The notes beneath the pieces were generated by a model. That model was not told the DNA's origin. It ran no database searches and was given only the letters and a program-made list of their open reading frames with translations. A stretch of DNA of 46,588 bases from JAASSS01 sp021767745 (GTDB lineage: Bacteria; Pseudomonadota; Gammaproteobacteria; UBA5335), in assembly GCA_034189165.1 (NCBI GenBank), contig JAXHVN010000051.1, forward strand, positions 1 through 46,588, read 5' to 3'. Position 1 is the stretch's first letter. The number at the start of each line of letters is the position of its first letter. A program made the position numbers and the translations under genes. Positions 1 to 10,171 of the stretch are shown one piece after another.

Positions 1-445
1 CCTGCTCTTCCTCGGCAGCCCGGCGCCGCGCTTCCTCTTCCTCACGCTCGCGGGCCAGCTCGGCCTCGCGCGCCGCGGCCTCTTCGGCCTCGCGCTGGCG
101 CTCCTGGTCGTCGACGTCGGCGCGCTTCACGTAGGTGCGCTTCTTGCGGACCTCGACGGTCACGGTCTTGCCACGACTGGCGCCGCCGGGCACGCGCACC
201 TCGCTGGTCGACTTGCGCTTGAGGGTGATCCGGTTCGGGGCCCCGCCCTGCTGCTCCTGCTTCTTGTGACGCAGCAGCTGGGCCTTCTCCTCGTCGGAGA
301 TGACATCGTCTGCGCGCTTGCCGGTGATGCCGGCAGCAGCCAGCTGCTCGAGCAGTCGCTCGGCCGGGATGCCGACCGTCTGCGCGAAATCGCCGACGGT
401 CACCGTGCCGGTCTTGTCGTTTCGGGTCTGCGTCGGTGTAGTCAC
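1..445 (-). CDS. infB: translation initiation factor IF-2, N-terminal part (cut by window edge)
   Basis: About 148 N-terminal residues of IF-2, the GTPase that brings fMet-tRNA to the 30S subunit; the GTPase domains lie beyond the left edge. The visible part has the short IF2-N helical domain (TVTVGDFAQTVGIPAERLL near the start), then a basic stretch and a charged Glu/Ala/Arg coiled linker, typical of gammaproteobacterial IF-2. The start is GTG at 443-445: it overlaps the nusA stop as GTGA and has a GGAGGAG ribosome site just upstream. The overlap implies translational coupling to nusA. Assignment rests on the N-terminal domain plus the rimP-nusA-infB context. Confidence 0.95.
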   Translation of the reverse strand, partial: MTTPTQTRNDKTGTVTVGDFAQTVGIPAERLLEQLAAAGITGKRADDVISDEEKAQLLRHKKQEQQGGAPNRITLKRKSTSEVRVPGGASRGKTVTVEVRKKRTYVKRADVDDQERQREAEEAAAREAELAREREEEEARRRAAEEEQ

Positions 446-1935
446 TCTTGCTCCTCCGCGAACCAGGGCTCACGGGCGGTCATGATGAGGGCGGCCGCGC
501 GATCGCGGTCCATCTGCTCGATCTCCAGCAGATCATCGACCGCCTGCTCGGCCAGATCTTCCATCGTCTGGATGCCGTGGGCTGCCAGCCGTCGGGCCAG
601 CGCCTCGTCCATCCCCTCCATGTTGAGCAGGTCGTCGGCCGGCATGTGGGCGCCGTCCTGCTCGCCGGTGATGGCCAGTGTCAGCAGGGCATCGCGGGCG
701 CGGTTGCGCAGCTCATCGACGATGCCCTCGTCGAACACGTCGATCTCCAGCAGCTCGTTCGCCGGCACATAGGCGATCTCCTCGATGCTGGTGAAGCCCT
801 CTTGCACCAGGATGGCGGCGACATCCTCGTCCACGTCCAGATGCCGCTGGAACAGGTCCACCAGCGCCCGGGATTCGGCCTCGCTCTTGGCCTCGGCCTG
901 CTCCTGGCCCATCACGTTGAGCTCCCAGCCGGTGAGCTCGCTGGCCAGACGGATGTTCTGTCCGCCGCGGCCGATGGCCTGGGAGAGCTTCTCCTCCTCC
1001 ACCGCCACATCCATGCTGTGCGACTCCTCGTCGACGACGATGGAGACGACCTCGGCCGGCGACATGGCATTGATCACGAACTGCACCGGATCGGCATGCC
1101 AGAGGATGATGTCGATCCGCTCACCGGCCAGTTCGTTCGACACCGTCTGCACACGCGAGCCGCGCATGCCGACGCAGGCGCCGACGGGATCGATGCGGGC
1201 ATCGTGCGAAAGCACGGCGATCTTCGCCCGCGCCCCCGGATCGCGCGCCGCGGCCCGGATCTCGATCAGGCCCTGCCCGACCTCCGGCACCTCCAGCTTG
1301 AACAGCTCGATCAGAAACTCCGGCGCCGTACGGCTGACGAACAGCTGCGGCCCACGCAGCTCCGAGCGTACCTCCTTGAGATAGCCGCGCATGCGATCGC
1401 CCGGGCGCGCCGGCTCGCGCGGGATCATCCACTCGCGCGGCACGATGGCCTCGACGTTGTTGCCGAGATCCAGGATTGCCTCGCCCCGGCTGATGCGCTT
1501 GATCGTGCCCATGATCAGCTCGCCGACCCGGGGCAGGTAGTCCTCGACGATCTTGGCCCGCTCGGCCTCGCGCACCTTCTGCACGATCACCTGCTTGGCC
1601 GCCTGCGCGGCGATGCGGCCGAACTCGACCGACTCCATCGGTTCCTCGAGATAGTCGCCGATGCCGAGCGGCGGGTCGAGTTGCTGCGCGCGGTTCAGGA
1701 GGATCTGGCGGGCTGGCTCGAAGTCCTCGGCCTCGTCGTCCACCACCAGCCAACGCCGGAACGTCTCGTAGTCGCCGGATTTGCGATCCACGCTGACCCG
1801 CACGTCGATGTCCGTCTCGTGACGCTTCTTCGTGGCCGAGGCCAGCGCGGCCTCCATGGCCTCGAAGATCACCTCTTCGGGCACGCCCTTCTCGTTCGAT
1901 ATGGCCTCGACGACCAGCAGGATCTCTTTGTTCAT
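442..1935 (-). CDS. nusA: transcription termination/antitermination protein NusA
   Basis: 497 residues, the usual length for the long proteobacterial form. NusA binds RNA polymerase and nascent RNA and controls pausing, termination and antitermination. Seen in order: N-terminal RNAP-binding domain starting MNKEILLVVEAISNEKGVP, an S1 domain around residues 135-200, KH domains with GMRGSRVQ and GRGGQN, and two C-terminal acidic helix-hairpin-helix repeats (ending FAEEQE). The ATG at 1933-1935 was chosen because it matches the family start and follows a GGAGG-like site; upstream in-frame sequence is not NusA-like. The TGA overlaps the infB GTG. It lies 22 bases after rimP. Confidence 0.98.
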   Translation of the reverse strand: MNKEILLVVEAISNEKGVPEEVIFEAMEAALASATKKRHETDIDVRVSVDRKSGDYETFRRWLVVDDEAEDFEPARQILLNRAQQLDPPLGIGDYLEEPMESVEFGRIAAQAAKQVIVQKVREAERAKIVEDYLPRVGELIMGTIKRISRGEAILDLGNNVEAIVPREWMIPREPARPGDRMRGYLKEVRSELRGPQLFVSRTAPEFLIELFKLEVPEVGQGLIEIRAAARDPGARAKIAVLSHDARIDPVGACVGMRGSRVQTVSNELAGERIDIILWHADPVQFVINAMSPAEVVSIVVDEESHSMDVAVEEEKLSQAIGRGGQNIRLASELTGWELNVMGQEQAEAKSEAESRALVDLFQRHLDVDEDVAAILVQEGFTSIEEIAYVPANELLEIDVFDEGIVDELRNRARDALLTLAITGEQDGAHMPADDLLNMEGMDEALARRLAAHGIQTMEDLAEQAVDDLLEIEQMDRDRAAALIMTAREPWFAEEQE

Positions 1936-1957
1936 CCCACGACCTCCAGTAACGGGG

Positions 1958-2404
1958 CTACAGCTCGGGCACCAGCCGCGCGGTCTCGATCTGCGCGAAC
2001 GGCAGTCGCCAACGCGCCTCATCGCCCGCGATCTCAATTTCGTCATCGCCGGCGGCCACCAGCACGCCGGTAAAGTTGCGCCGGCCATCGATCGGCACCG
2101 CCGCCTTGACCCGCACGCGCTGCCCCAGGTGACGCTCGAAGTGCGCCGGTGTCACCAGCGGCCGGTCCAGCCCGGGCGAGGAGACCTCCAGCGTATAGGC
2201 GCCGGGGATCGGGTCCTCGACATCCAGCAGCGCCGCCACCTGCCGGCTGACCCGCTCGCAATCCTCCACACCGATCCCCGCGGGCGCATCGATATACAGG
2301 CGCAGCAGCTGATCGCCCCCACGCCCGAGCAGCTGCACCAGCACCAGCTCATAACCCAGCGCCTCGACTGCCGGCGTCAGCAACGTCTTGACCGCATCGT
2401 TCAT
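1958..2404 (-). CDS. rimP: ribosome maturation factor RimP
   Basis: 148 residues, the normal family size. RimP is needed for late maturation of the 30S subunit. The sequence has the family pattern: an N-terminal alpha/beta domain (ALGYELVLVQL), the conserved VSSPGLDRPL motif in the middle, and a C-terminal SH3-like barrel. The ATG at 2402-2404 is preceded by a GGGGGAG site; an upstream in-frame ATG would begin inside a terminator hairpin and is rejected. First protein gene of the rimP-nusA-infB operon, downstream of tRNA-fMet and two terminator-like hairpins, so its expression may depend on read-through. Confidence 0.97.
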   Translation of the reverse strand: MNDAVKTLLTPAVEALGYELVLVQLLGRGGDQLLRLYIDAPAGIGVEDCERVSRQVAALLDVEDPIPGAYTLEVSSPGLDRPLVTPAHFERHLGQRVRVKAAVPIDGRRNFTGVLVAAGDDEIEIAGDEARWRLPFAQIETARLVPEL

Positions 2405-2434
2405 CGGCGCGCTCCCCCGCAGGCCCCGCACTGC

Positions 2435-2457
2435 AAAAAAAAGGGCCATCCGGCCCC
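2435..2457 (-). terminator. Rho-independent terminator or attenuator in the rimP leader
   Basis: On the minus strand a GGGCC/GGCCC stem with a four-base loop is followed by an eight-base T run (2442 down to 2435). It sits about 30 bases before the rimP start, so it would stop transcripts that have already passed the tRNA-fMet terminator. It looks like an attenuator of rimP-nusA-infB. Confidence 0.75.
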
Positions 2458-2464
2458 TTCTTCC

Positions 2465-2489
2465 ACTCGCGCCGAAACCGGCTGCGAGT
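2465..2489. other. 10-bp hairpin between two terminators upstream of rimP
   Basis: ACTCGC pairs with GCGAGT and GCCG with CGGC, giving 10 base pairs with one bulged base and a four-base loop. No T run follows on either strand, so it is not itself a terminator. It may be a processing site or part of a regulatory leader between tRNA-fMet and rimP. Confidence 0.5.
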
Positions 2490-2515
2490 CCTTCAGCGGC
2501 GAGGCCGCCAAAGTA

Positions 2516-2538
2516 AAAAAGCCCCGATGGGGCTTTTT
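2516..2538 (-). terminator. Rho-independent terminator after tRNA-fMet
   Basis: AGCCCC/GGGGCT stem with a three-base loop, flanked by A and T runs on both sides, so it could act in both directions. It starts nine bases after the CCA end of tRNA-fMet on the minus strand. Confidence 0.85.
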
Positions 2539-2546
2539 CTTCTGAA

Positions 2547-2623
2547 TGGTAGCGGGGGCAGGATTTGAACCTGCGACCTTCGGGTTATGAGCCCGACGAG
2601 CTGCCAGACTGCTCCACCCCGCA
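2547..2623 (-). tRNA. initiator tRNA-fMet (anticodon CAT)
   Basis: A 77-base cloverleaf with encoded CCA. Anticodon CAT lies at 2587-2589. The initiator signature is present: three G:C pairs at the base of the anticodon stem (TCGGG/CCCGA), A11:T24 in the D stem, and no Watson-Crick pair at 1:72. Unusually the 1:72 mismatch is T:T rather than the C:A of Escherichia coli. It corresponds by position to metY, the tRNA that precedes rimP-nusA-infB in enterics. Confidence 0.95.
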
Positions 2624-2636
2624 CCGGATGACGCGT

Positions 2637-2665
2637 ATTGTACGAGCGCCCGCGCGGCATTTCAA
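2637..2665 (-). promoter_or_regulatory. sigma-70 promoter for tRNA-fMet
   Basis: On the minus strand TTGAAA (2665-2660), a 17-base spacer and TACAAT (2642-2637) match the consensus well. The expected start is about 2630, seven bases before the tRNA 5' end. The -35 box overlaps the nuoN stop codon (2662-2664). Confidence 0.8.
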
Positions 2666-4122
2666 GCCAAAGACTGAAATGCCGCCTGGCAGGCGGCAAG
2701 CAGGCCGCCGGGCATCACCCCCAACACGAGAATGGCAGCGCCGTTCAGCGACAGTACCAGCCGCATATCGGCCGGCGCCTCGAAGGCGGCCTGCGTCGCC
2801 GGCCCCTGGAAGTACATGACCCAGATGACCCGCAGGTAGTAGTAGGCGCTGATCACCGCGAAGAGCACCGCCAGCGTCGCCAGCCACACCAGATCCTGCT
2901 GGACGATCGCCGCGAGGACCTCGAGCTTGGCCCAGAAGCCGATCGTGACCGGCACGCCGGCCATGGAGATCATGACCAGCAGCATGATGAACGCATACCA
3001 GGGATTGCGTTCGTTCAGGCCGCCGAGATCAGCGACCTCGACCGCATCGAAGCCCCGCCGGGAGAGCAGCAGCAGAATGCCGAAGGCCGCCAGCACCATG
3101 ATGACGTAGGCGATGGCATAGAACATCGCGGCGGCATAGCCCTCGCCGGTGCCGGCGATCACCCCCAGCAGCAGGAAACCGATGTGCGAAATCGTCGAGT
3201 AGGCGAACAGCCGCTTGATGTTCGTCTGCACGATGGCCACCAGGCTGCCGATCGCCAGCGACAGCACCGCCAACACGATCAGCATGTCCCGCCAGTCCAT
3301 GTACAGCGCCGCCAGCCCCTCGGAGACCATGCGATAGAGCAGCGCGAAGGCGGCCACCTTGGGCGCCGAGCCGACCAATAGCGTGACGGCGGTGTTCGCC
3401 CCTTCGTAGACGTCCGGCAGCCACATGTGGAACGGCACCGCGCCCAGCTTGAAGGTGATGCCCGAGACGATGAACACCAGCGCCAGTACCAGGCCGAGGT
3501 TGGCCGCGCCCAGCCCCTCCACCGCGGTCGCCACCTCGGGAATCATCAGCGTGCCGGTCAGCCCGTAGAGAATCGACATGCCGTAGAGCAGCAGACCCGA
3601 GGCGATCGCGCCGAGCACGAAGTACTTCATCGCCGCCTCGGCGGAGGCAGCGGAGTCGCGGTTCATCGCCACCAGCGCGTAGAGGCACAGCGACATCAGC
3701 TCCAGGCCGAGGTAGACCACCATGAAGTGGTTGCCGGAGATGATGATCAGCATGCCGAGCGTGGAGAACAGCGTCAGCAGGTAGAACTCGCCCCGGTCGA
3801 GGCCACGCGCCGCCAGATAGCCGCGGGTGTACACCAGCACCAGCGCGACCGTCGCCAGAACGACCAGCTTGAGGGTCAGCGCGAAGGTATCGAAGACATA
3901 CATGCCGCCAAAGGTGGTCACACCCGTCTCGTCAGCCATCCCGAGCACGGCGAGAAACGTGCCGACCACGCTGGCCAGCGACAGCAGATAGGTCAGATGG
4001 CGACGGCGCTCGCCGAAGAACACGTCGACCACCAGCACCGCGCAGGCCGCCGCCAGCAGGAGGATCTCCGGCAGCGCGGGCGCGAGGTCGGGGCGAACGA
4101 AGGGGGTGGCCGCATCCATCAT
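2662..4122 (-). CDS. nuoN: NADH-quinone oxidoreductase subunit N
   Basis: 486 residues of a polytopic membrane protein, one of the three antiporter-like proton-pumping subunits of complex I in the inner membrane. Sequence is almost entirely hydrophobic helices; conserved family stretches include GLELMSLCLYALVAMNR (with the membrane Glu) and FKLGAVPFHMWLPDVYEGA, with the lysine and His-rich helix-break region. The ATG at 4120-4122 overlaps the nuoM stop as ATGA. Last gene of nuoA-N; no terminator is visible after it before the tRNA-fMet promoter. Confidence 0.97.
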   Translation of the reverse strand: MMDAATPFVRPDLAPALPEILLLAAACAVLVVDVFFGERRRHLTYLLSLASVVGTFLAVLGMADETGVTTFGGMYVFDTFALTLKLVVLATVALVLVYTRGYLAARGLDRGEFYLLTLFSTLGMLIIISGNHFMVVYLGLELMSLCLYALVAMNRDSAASAEAAMKYFVLGAIASGLLLYGMSILYGLTGTLMIPEVATAVEGLGAANLGLVLALVFIVSGITFKLGAVPFHMWLPDVYEGANTAVTLLVGSAPKVAAFALLYRMVSEGLAALYMDWRDMLIVLAVLSLAIGSLVAIVQTNIKRLFAYSTISHIGFLLLGVIAGTGEGYAAAMFYAIAYVIMVLAAFGILLLLSRRGFDAVEVADLGGLNERNPWYAFIMLLVMISMAGVPVTIGFWAKLEVLAAIVQQDLVWLATLAVLFAVISAYYYLRVIWVMYFQGPATQAAFEAPADMRLVLSLNGAAILVLGVMPGGLLAACQAAFQSLA

Positions 4123-5660
4123 CGCACTCCAAGCGCCACCGCCGACACCGCCTTGCCGGTGCCGATCTGGGCCATCAGTTGAGAGACCGCCGGATCGATC
4201 ACCTCGACCAGCGGCGCCGGCCAGACGCCAAGCGCCAGCACGGCCACGGCCAGCACGGCCAGCATGGCGAACTCGCGTCGGTTCACGTCACGAAGGACCG
4301 CGACCTCCTCGCGCACGATGGGCCCGAACAAGACCCGCTTGACCATCCACAGCGTGTAGCCGGCGCCGAGGATCAGCGTGGTCGCGGCCAGGAAGGCGAT
4401 CCAGAAGTCGGCGCGGAAGCTGGCGAGGATCACCATGAACTCGCCGATGAAGCCCGAGGTACCCGGCAGGCCGGCGTTGGCCATGGCGAACAGCACCATG
4501 AAGGCGGCGAACCACGGCATCCGCGTCGCCACGCCGCCGAAGGCATCGATGCGGCGGGTATGCAGCCGGTCGTAGAGCACCCCGACGCACAGGAACATGG
4601 CGCCGGAGATGAAGCCGTGCGAGATCATCTGCACGATGCCGCCGGCGATGGCCAGCTCCGCGGCCGCCTCGCCACCGGCGCGTCCGAGCAGAAAGAACGG
4701 CAGGAACAGCCCCAGCGTGACGAAGCCCATGTGTGCGATGGACGAATAGGCGATGAGCTTCTTCATGTCCTGCTGCACCAGCGCCACCAGCCCGATGTAG
4801 ACGACCGCGATCAGCGACAGCGTCACCATCAGCCAGGCGAGCGTCTGGCTGGCGTCCGGCGCGATGGGCAGACTGAAGCGCAGCAGACCGTAGGCGCCGA
4901 GCTTGAGCGTGATCGCCGCGAGGATCACCGAGCCGCCGGTCGGCGCCTCCACGTGCGCGTCGGGCAGCCAGGTGTGGACCGGCCACATCGGCACCTTGAC
5001 CGCAAACGCCAGCAGGAAGGCCAGGAAGATCCACAGCTGCTCGCGCGCCGTGAGCGGGAAGTCCTGGAAGTCGACGATCTGGAAGCTGCCGCTGCGGAAA
5101 TACAGGTAGATGAAGGCCACCAGCATCAGCACCGAGCCGAGGAAGGTGTAGAGGAAGAACTTCATCGTCGCGTAGATGCGCCGCGGCCCGCCCCAGACGC
5201 CGATGATCAGGAACATCGGCACCAGCATCGCTTCCCAGAAGGCGTAGAACAGCAGTGCATCGGTGGCCGAGAAGATGCCGATCATCAGGCCGTCGAGAAT
5301 CAGAAAGGCGGCGAAGTACTGCGCCGGGCGCAACTGCACCACCTGCCAGCCGGCGACGATGACGAATACGGTCATGAACGCGGTGAGCACGATCAGCGGC
5401 ATGGCGATGCCATCCACGCCGAGCGAATACCAGACGTTGAAGCGATCCACCCAGCGTGCCCGCTCGATGAACTGCATGGCCGCCTCGTTCGGGTCGAACG
5501 CCGACCAGAGCAGCAGACTCACCAGGAAGGTCGCCACGGCGAAGGCCAGCGCGGTGCGCCGCATGAGGCGGTCCCTGCCATCACCCAGCCACAGCACGAC
5601 CAGGCCGCCGAGGACCGGCAGCCAGATCAACAGGCTGAGCAGTGGAAATCCCTGGAACAT
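4119..5660 (-). CDS. nuoM: NADH-quinone oxidoreductase subunit M
   Basis: 513 residues, typical for NuoM, a proton-pumping antiporter-like subunit of the complex I membrane arm. About 14 transmembrane helices are evident; conserved features include FYAFWEAMLVPMFLIIGVWG (membrane Glu of helix 5) and PVHTWLPDAHVEAPTGGSV, the signature of this family, plus KKLIAYSSIAHMGFV. ATG start at 5660. It lies 21 bases after nuoL and its TGA overlaps the nuoN start. Confidence 0.98.
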   Translation of the reverse strand: MFQGFPLLSLLIWLPVLGGLVVLWLGDGRDRLMRRTALAFAVATFLVSLLLWSAFDPNEAAMQFIERARWVDRFNVWYSLGVDGIAMPLIVLTAFMTVFVIVAGWQVVQLRPAQYFAAFLILDGLMIGIFSATDALLFYAFWEAMLVPMFLIIGVWGGPRRIYATMKFFLYTFLGSVLMLVAFIYLYFRSGSFQIVDFQDFPLTAREQLWIFLAFLLAFAVKVPMWPVHTWLPDAHVEAPTGGSVILAAITLKLGAYGLLRFSLPIAPDASQTLAWLMVTLSLIAVVYIGLVALVQQDMKKLIAYSSIAHMGFVTLGLFLPFFLLGRAGGEAAAELAIAGGIVQMISHGFISGAMFLCVGVLYDRLHTRRIDAFGGVATRMPWFAAFMVLFAMANAGLPGTSGFIGEFMVILASFRADFWIAFLAATTLILGAGYTLWMVKRVLFGPIVREEVAVLRDVNRREFAMLAVLAVAVLALGVWPAPLVEVIDPAVSQLMAQIGTGKAVSAVALGVR

Positions 5661-5681
5661 CAGAGGTCCTTCCTTGGGCGC

Positions 5682-7637
<1,956 letters not shown>

Positions 7638-7639
7638 GA

Positions 7640-7945
7640 TCAGCCTTTCATCACGTCGAGATCCTCGACGTTGATGCTTTGTTTGTTACGGAACACCAGC
7701 ACCAGAATTGCCAGACCGATCGCCGCCTCGGCGGCTGCCACCGTGAGGATGAAAAACACGAACAGCTGACCGCTGTAGTCATCCAGGAAGCGCGAGAAGG
7801 CGACGAAGTTCATGTTGACCGAGAGCAGCATCAGCTCGATCGACATCAGCAGGATGATCACGTTCTTGCGGTTGATGAAGATACCCGCGACGCTGAGCAC
7901 GAACAGCGCGCCGCTCAGGAACAGGTAGTGCGACAGCGTGATCAT
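7640..7945 (-). CDS. nuoK: NADH-quinone oxidoreductase subunit K
   Basis: 101 residues with three transmembrane helices, the standard NuoK size. It forms part of the proton path with NuoJ and NuoA. The membrane glutamates are visible in SIELMLLSVNMNFVAFSR (helix 2) and in TVAAAEAAIGLAILV (helix 3). The ATG overlaps the nuoJ stop as ATGA. Confidence 0.97.
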   Translation of the reverse strand: MITLSHYLFLSGALFVLSVAGIFINRKNVIILLMSIELMLLSVNMNFVAFSRFLDDYSGQLFVFFILTVAAAEAAIGLAILVLVFRNKQSINVEDLDVMKG

Positions 7946-8583
7946 CGTGGCTCCGGCTCGGATGGCGTGGAGGGCCCGGTGGTCGAGCGGCCCTGCGAGG
8001 GCAGCTTGACGATGCGCAGCCGGTCCGCTGGCCGGACGTTCACCTGCCAGCCGGCGTCCTGATACTTGCGCCCTTCCCGCCGGCGCATCGTCAGGCTGAT
8101 GGCGGCGATGATCGCCACCAGCAGGATCACGGCAGCGATCTCGAACGGATAGACATAGGCCGTGTAGAGCAGGTGCCCGAGCGCCTCGGAGTTGCTGTAG
8201 TCGGCCGCGCGCGGCGCCAGCGGCTCATAGAGCGTGAGCTCGAACTGGCGCGAGGTCAGCACCACGGCCAGTTCCAGCAGGATCAGCAGCGTCACGCCCG
8301 CCCCCAGCGGCAGATACCGGGTGAAGCCCTCGCGCATCGTGTCCACGTTGATGTCGAGCATCATCACCACGAACAGGAACAGCACCATCACCGCGCCGAC
8401 ATAGACCAGCACCAGCACGATGGCCAGAAACTCCGCCTCCAGCAGCAGCCACAGCGCCGCGCTGGTGAAGAACGCCAGCACCAGGCTCAGCACCGAGTGC
8501 ACCGGGTTGCGCACCGTGATCACCGCCAACGCCGCGCCAAGCAAGACGGTGGCGAAGATGTAGAACAACATCTGCTGGATCAT
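7942..8583 (-). CDS. nuoJ: NADH-quinone oxidoreductase subunit J
   Basis: 213 residues, five predicted transmembrane helices, a membrane-arm subunit next to NuoK. Conserved family sequence includes NPVHSVLSLVLAFFTSAALW and VLVYVGAVMVLFLFVVMML (the pi-bulge helix 3 region). The C terminus extends as a charged, proline-rich tail after the last helix. ATG start; the TGA overlaps the nuoK ATG. It follows nuoI by 21 bases. Confidence 0.97.
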   Translation of the reverse strand: MIQQMLFYIFATVLLGAALAVITVRNPVHSVLSLVLAFFTSAALWLLLEAEFLAIVLVLVYVGAVMVLFLFVVMMLDINVDTMREGFTRYLPLGAGVTLLILLELAVVLTSRQFELTLYEPLAPRAADYSNSEALGHLLYTAYVYPFEIAAVILLVAIIAAISLTMRRREGRKYQDAGWQVNVRPADRLRIVKLPSQGRSTTGPSTPSEPEPR

Positions 8584-8604
8584 GCGTTCGCTCGTTCCTC
8601 TCGC

Positions 8605-9093
8605 CTACCGGTACGGCGCATCGAGCGCCTTGTCCTGGGCGATCATGGCCTCGTACTTGTCGCCGATCGCCAGCAACTGCTGCTTGCCGAGGATCTGCTC
8701 CGGCCGATTCTCGAAGTGATACTCGAAGATGCGGGTCTCCACGATCGAGTCCACCGGGCAGGAGTCCTCGCAAAAGCCGCAGTAGATGCACTTGAACATG
8801 TCGATCTCATAGCGCGTGGTGCGGCGCGTGCCATCCTCGCGCTGCTCCGACTCGATGGTGATCGCCAACGCCGGGCACACCGCCTCGCAGAGCTTGCAGG
8901 CAATGCAGCGCTCCTCGCCGTTGGCATAGCGGCGCAGGGCGTGCAAGCCGCGGAAACGCGGACTCTGCGGCGTCCGCTCCTCCGGATAGCGCACCGTGAT
9001 CTTCGGCGCGAACAGGTTGCGGCCGGTCAGCGACATGCCGACCAGCAGCTCCCAGAGAAACAGGCTGCGGATGAAGTTGCCGATGCGGTTCAT
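8605..9093 (-). CDS. nuoI: NADH-quinone oxidoreductase subunit I (2x 4Fe-4S)
   Basis: 162 residues, typical for the peripheral-arm ferredoxin-like subunit that carries clusters N6a and N6b to NuoB. Two complete CxxCxxCxxxCP motifs are present: Cys 63/66/69/73 and Cys 102/105/108/112. The N-terminal amphipathic region (GNFIRSLFLWELLVGM) anchors it on the membrane side. ATG start; 13 bases separate it from the nuoH stop. Confidence 0.98.
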   Translation of the reverse strand: MNRIGNFIRSLFLWELLVGMSLTGRNLFAPKITVRYPEERTPQSPRFRGLHALRRYANGEERCIACKLCEAVCPALAITIESEQREDGTRRTTRYEIDMFKCIYCGFCEDSCPVDSIVETRIFEYHFENRPEQILGKQQLLAIGDKYEAMIAQDKALDAPYR

Positions 9094-9106
9094 CGCGGAC
9101 CCTCCC

Positions 9107-10165
9107 TCAGAACCACGGGCCGAACCCGGTGGTGACGAACAGCGTGACCACGACCAGCCAGACGATCGTCAGCGGAATGAATACCTTCCAACCCAGCCGC
9201 ATGATCTGGTCGTAGCGATAGCGCGGGAACGTCGCCCGGATCCAGAGGAAGCAGAACAGGAAGAAGGCGGTTTTCAACGCGAACCAATGGAAGCCGTCGC
9301 CGCCAAGCAGCGGCACCGACTCGAGCACCGGTACGCCGTGCAGCGGCGAGAGCCAGCCACCGAAGAAGAAGGTCGCCGTCAGGGCCGAGATCAGCGCCAT
9401 GTTGGCATACTCGGCGAGGAAGAACATGGCGAAACCCATGCCCGCATACTCGACATGGAATCCGGCGACGATCTCCGATTCGCCCTCGGCCATATCGAAC
9501 GGCAGGCGGAAGGTTTCCGCCAGGCCGGACACGAAATAGACCACGAACAGCGGCAGCAGCGGCAGCCAATACCAATGGAAGAAGCCACCGGCCTGGGCGC
9601 GCACGATGTCGTTCAGGTTCAGGCTGCCGGCCGCCATCAGCACGCCCACCAGGGCGAAGCCCATGGCCAGCTCATAGGCCACCACCTGCGCCGCCGCCCG
9701 CATGGCGCCGAGAAAGGCGTACTTCGAGTTCGAGGCCCAGCCGGCGAGAATCACGCCGTAAACGCCGAAGGAGGTCAGCGCGAGCACGTAGAGAATGCCG
9801 GCGTCGATGTCCGCCAGCAACGCGCCGTCGGCGAAGGGGATCACCGCCCAGGCCAGCAGCGCCGGCATGAACGAGAGCACCGGCGCGGTCACGAACAGGA
9901 AACGGCTGGCGTTGGCCGGCAGCACGATCTCCTTGAACATGAGCTTGAGCGCGTCCGCGATCGGCTGCAGCAGCCCCGCCCAGCCCACGCGATTGGGACC
10001 GACGCGCAGCTGCGCGAAGCCGATCACACGCCGCTCGGCGTAGGTCAGGTAGGCCACCACGCCGAGCAGCGGCAGCACGATCGCCATGATCTGCAGCAGG
10101 ATCACCGAGGGTGTGCGCACGATCTCCGGTACCGCCGCCCAGCCGCTGTTGAGCATCTCCCACAT
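9107..10165 (-). CDS. nuoH: NADH-quinone oxidoreductase subunit H
   Basis: 352 residues, eight or so transmembrane helices; the membrane subunit that forms much of the quinone-binding site and joins the two arms. Conserved stretches are YAERRVIGFAQLRVGPNRVG, ADALKLMFKEI, GWASNSKYAFLGAMRAAAQ and RLPFDMAEGESEIVAGFHVE with the charged E-channel residues. ATG start six bases after the nuoG stop. Confidence 0.98.
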   Translation of the reverse strand: MWEMLNSGWAAVPEIVRTPSVILLQIMAIVLPLLGVVAYLTYAERRVIGFAQLRVGPNRVGWAGLLQPIADALKLMFKEIVLPANASRFLFVTAPVLSFMPALLAWAVIPFADGALLADIDAGILYVLALTSFGVYGVILAGWASNSKYAFLGAMRAAAQVVAYELAMGFALVGVLMAAGSLNLNDIVRAQAGGFFHWYWLPLLPLFVVYFVSGLAETFRLPFDMAEGESEIVAGFHVEYAGMGFAMFFLAEYANMALISALTATFFFGGWLSPLHGVPVLESVPLLGGDGFHWFALKTAFFLFCFLWIRATFPRYRYDQIMRLGWKVFIPLTIVWLVVVTLFVTTGFGPWF

Positions 10166-10171
10166 CGTCGA

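Noticed and set aside
448..2073. 541-codon open frame opposite nusA
   Set aside because: Shadow of nusA with low-complexity composition and no plausible ribosome site.
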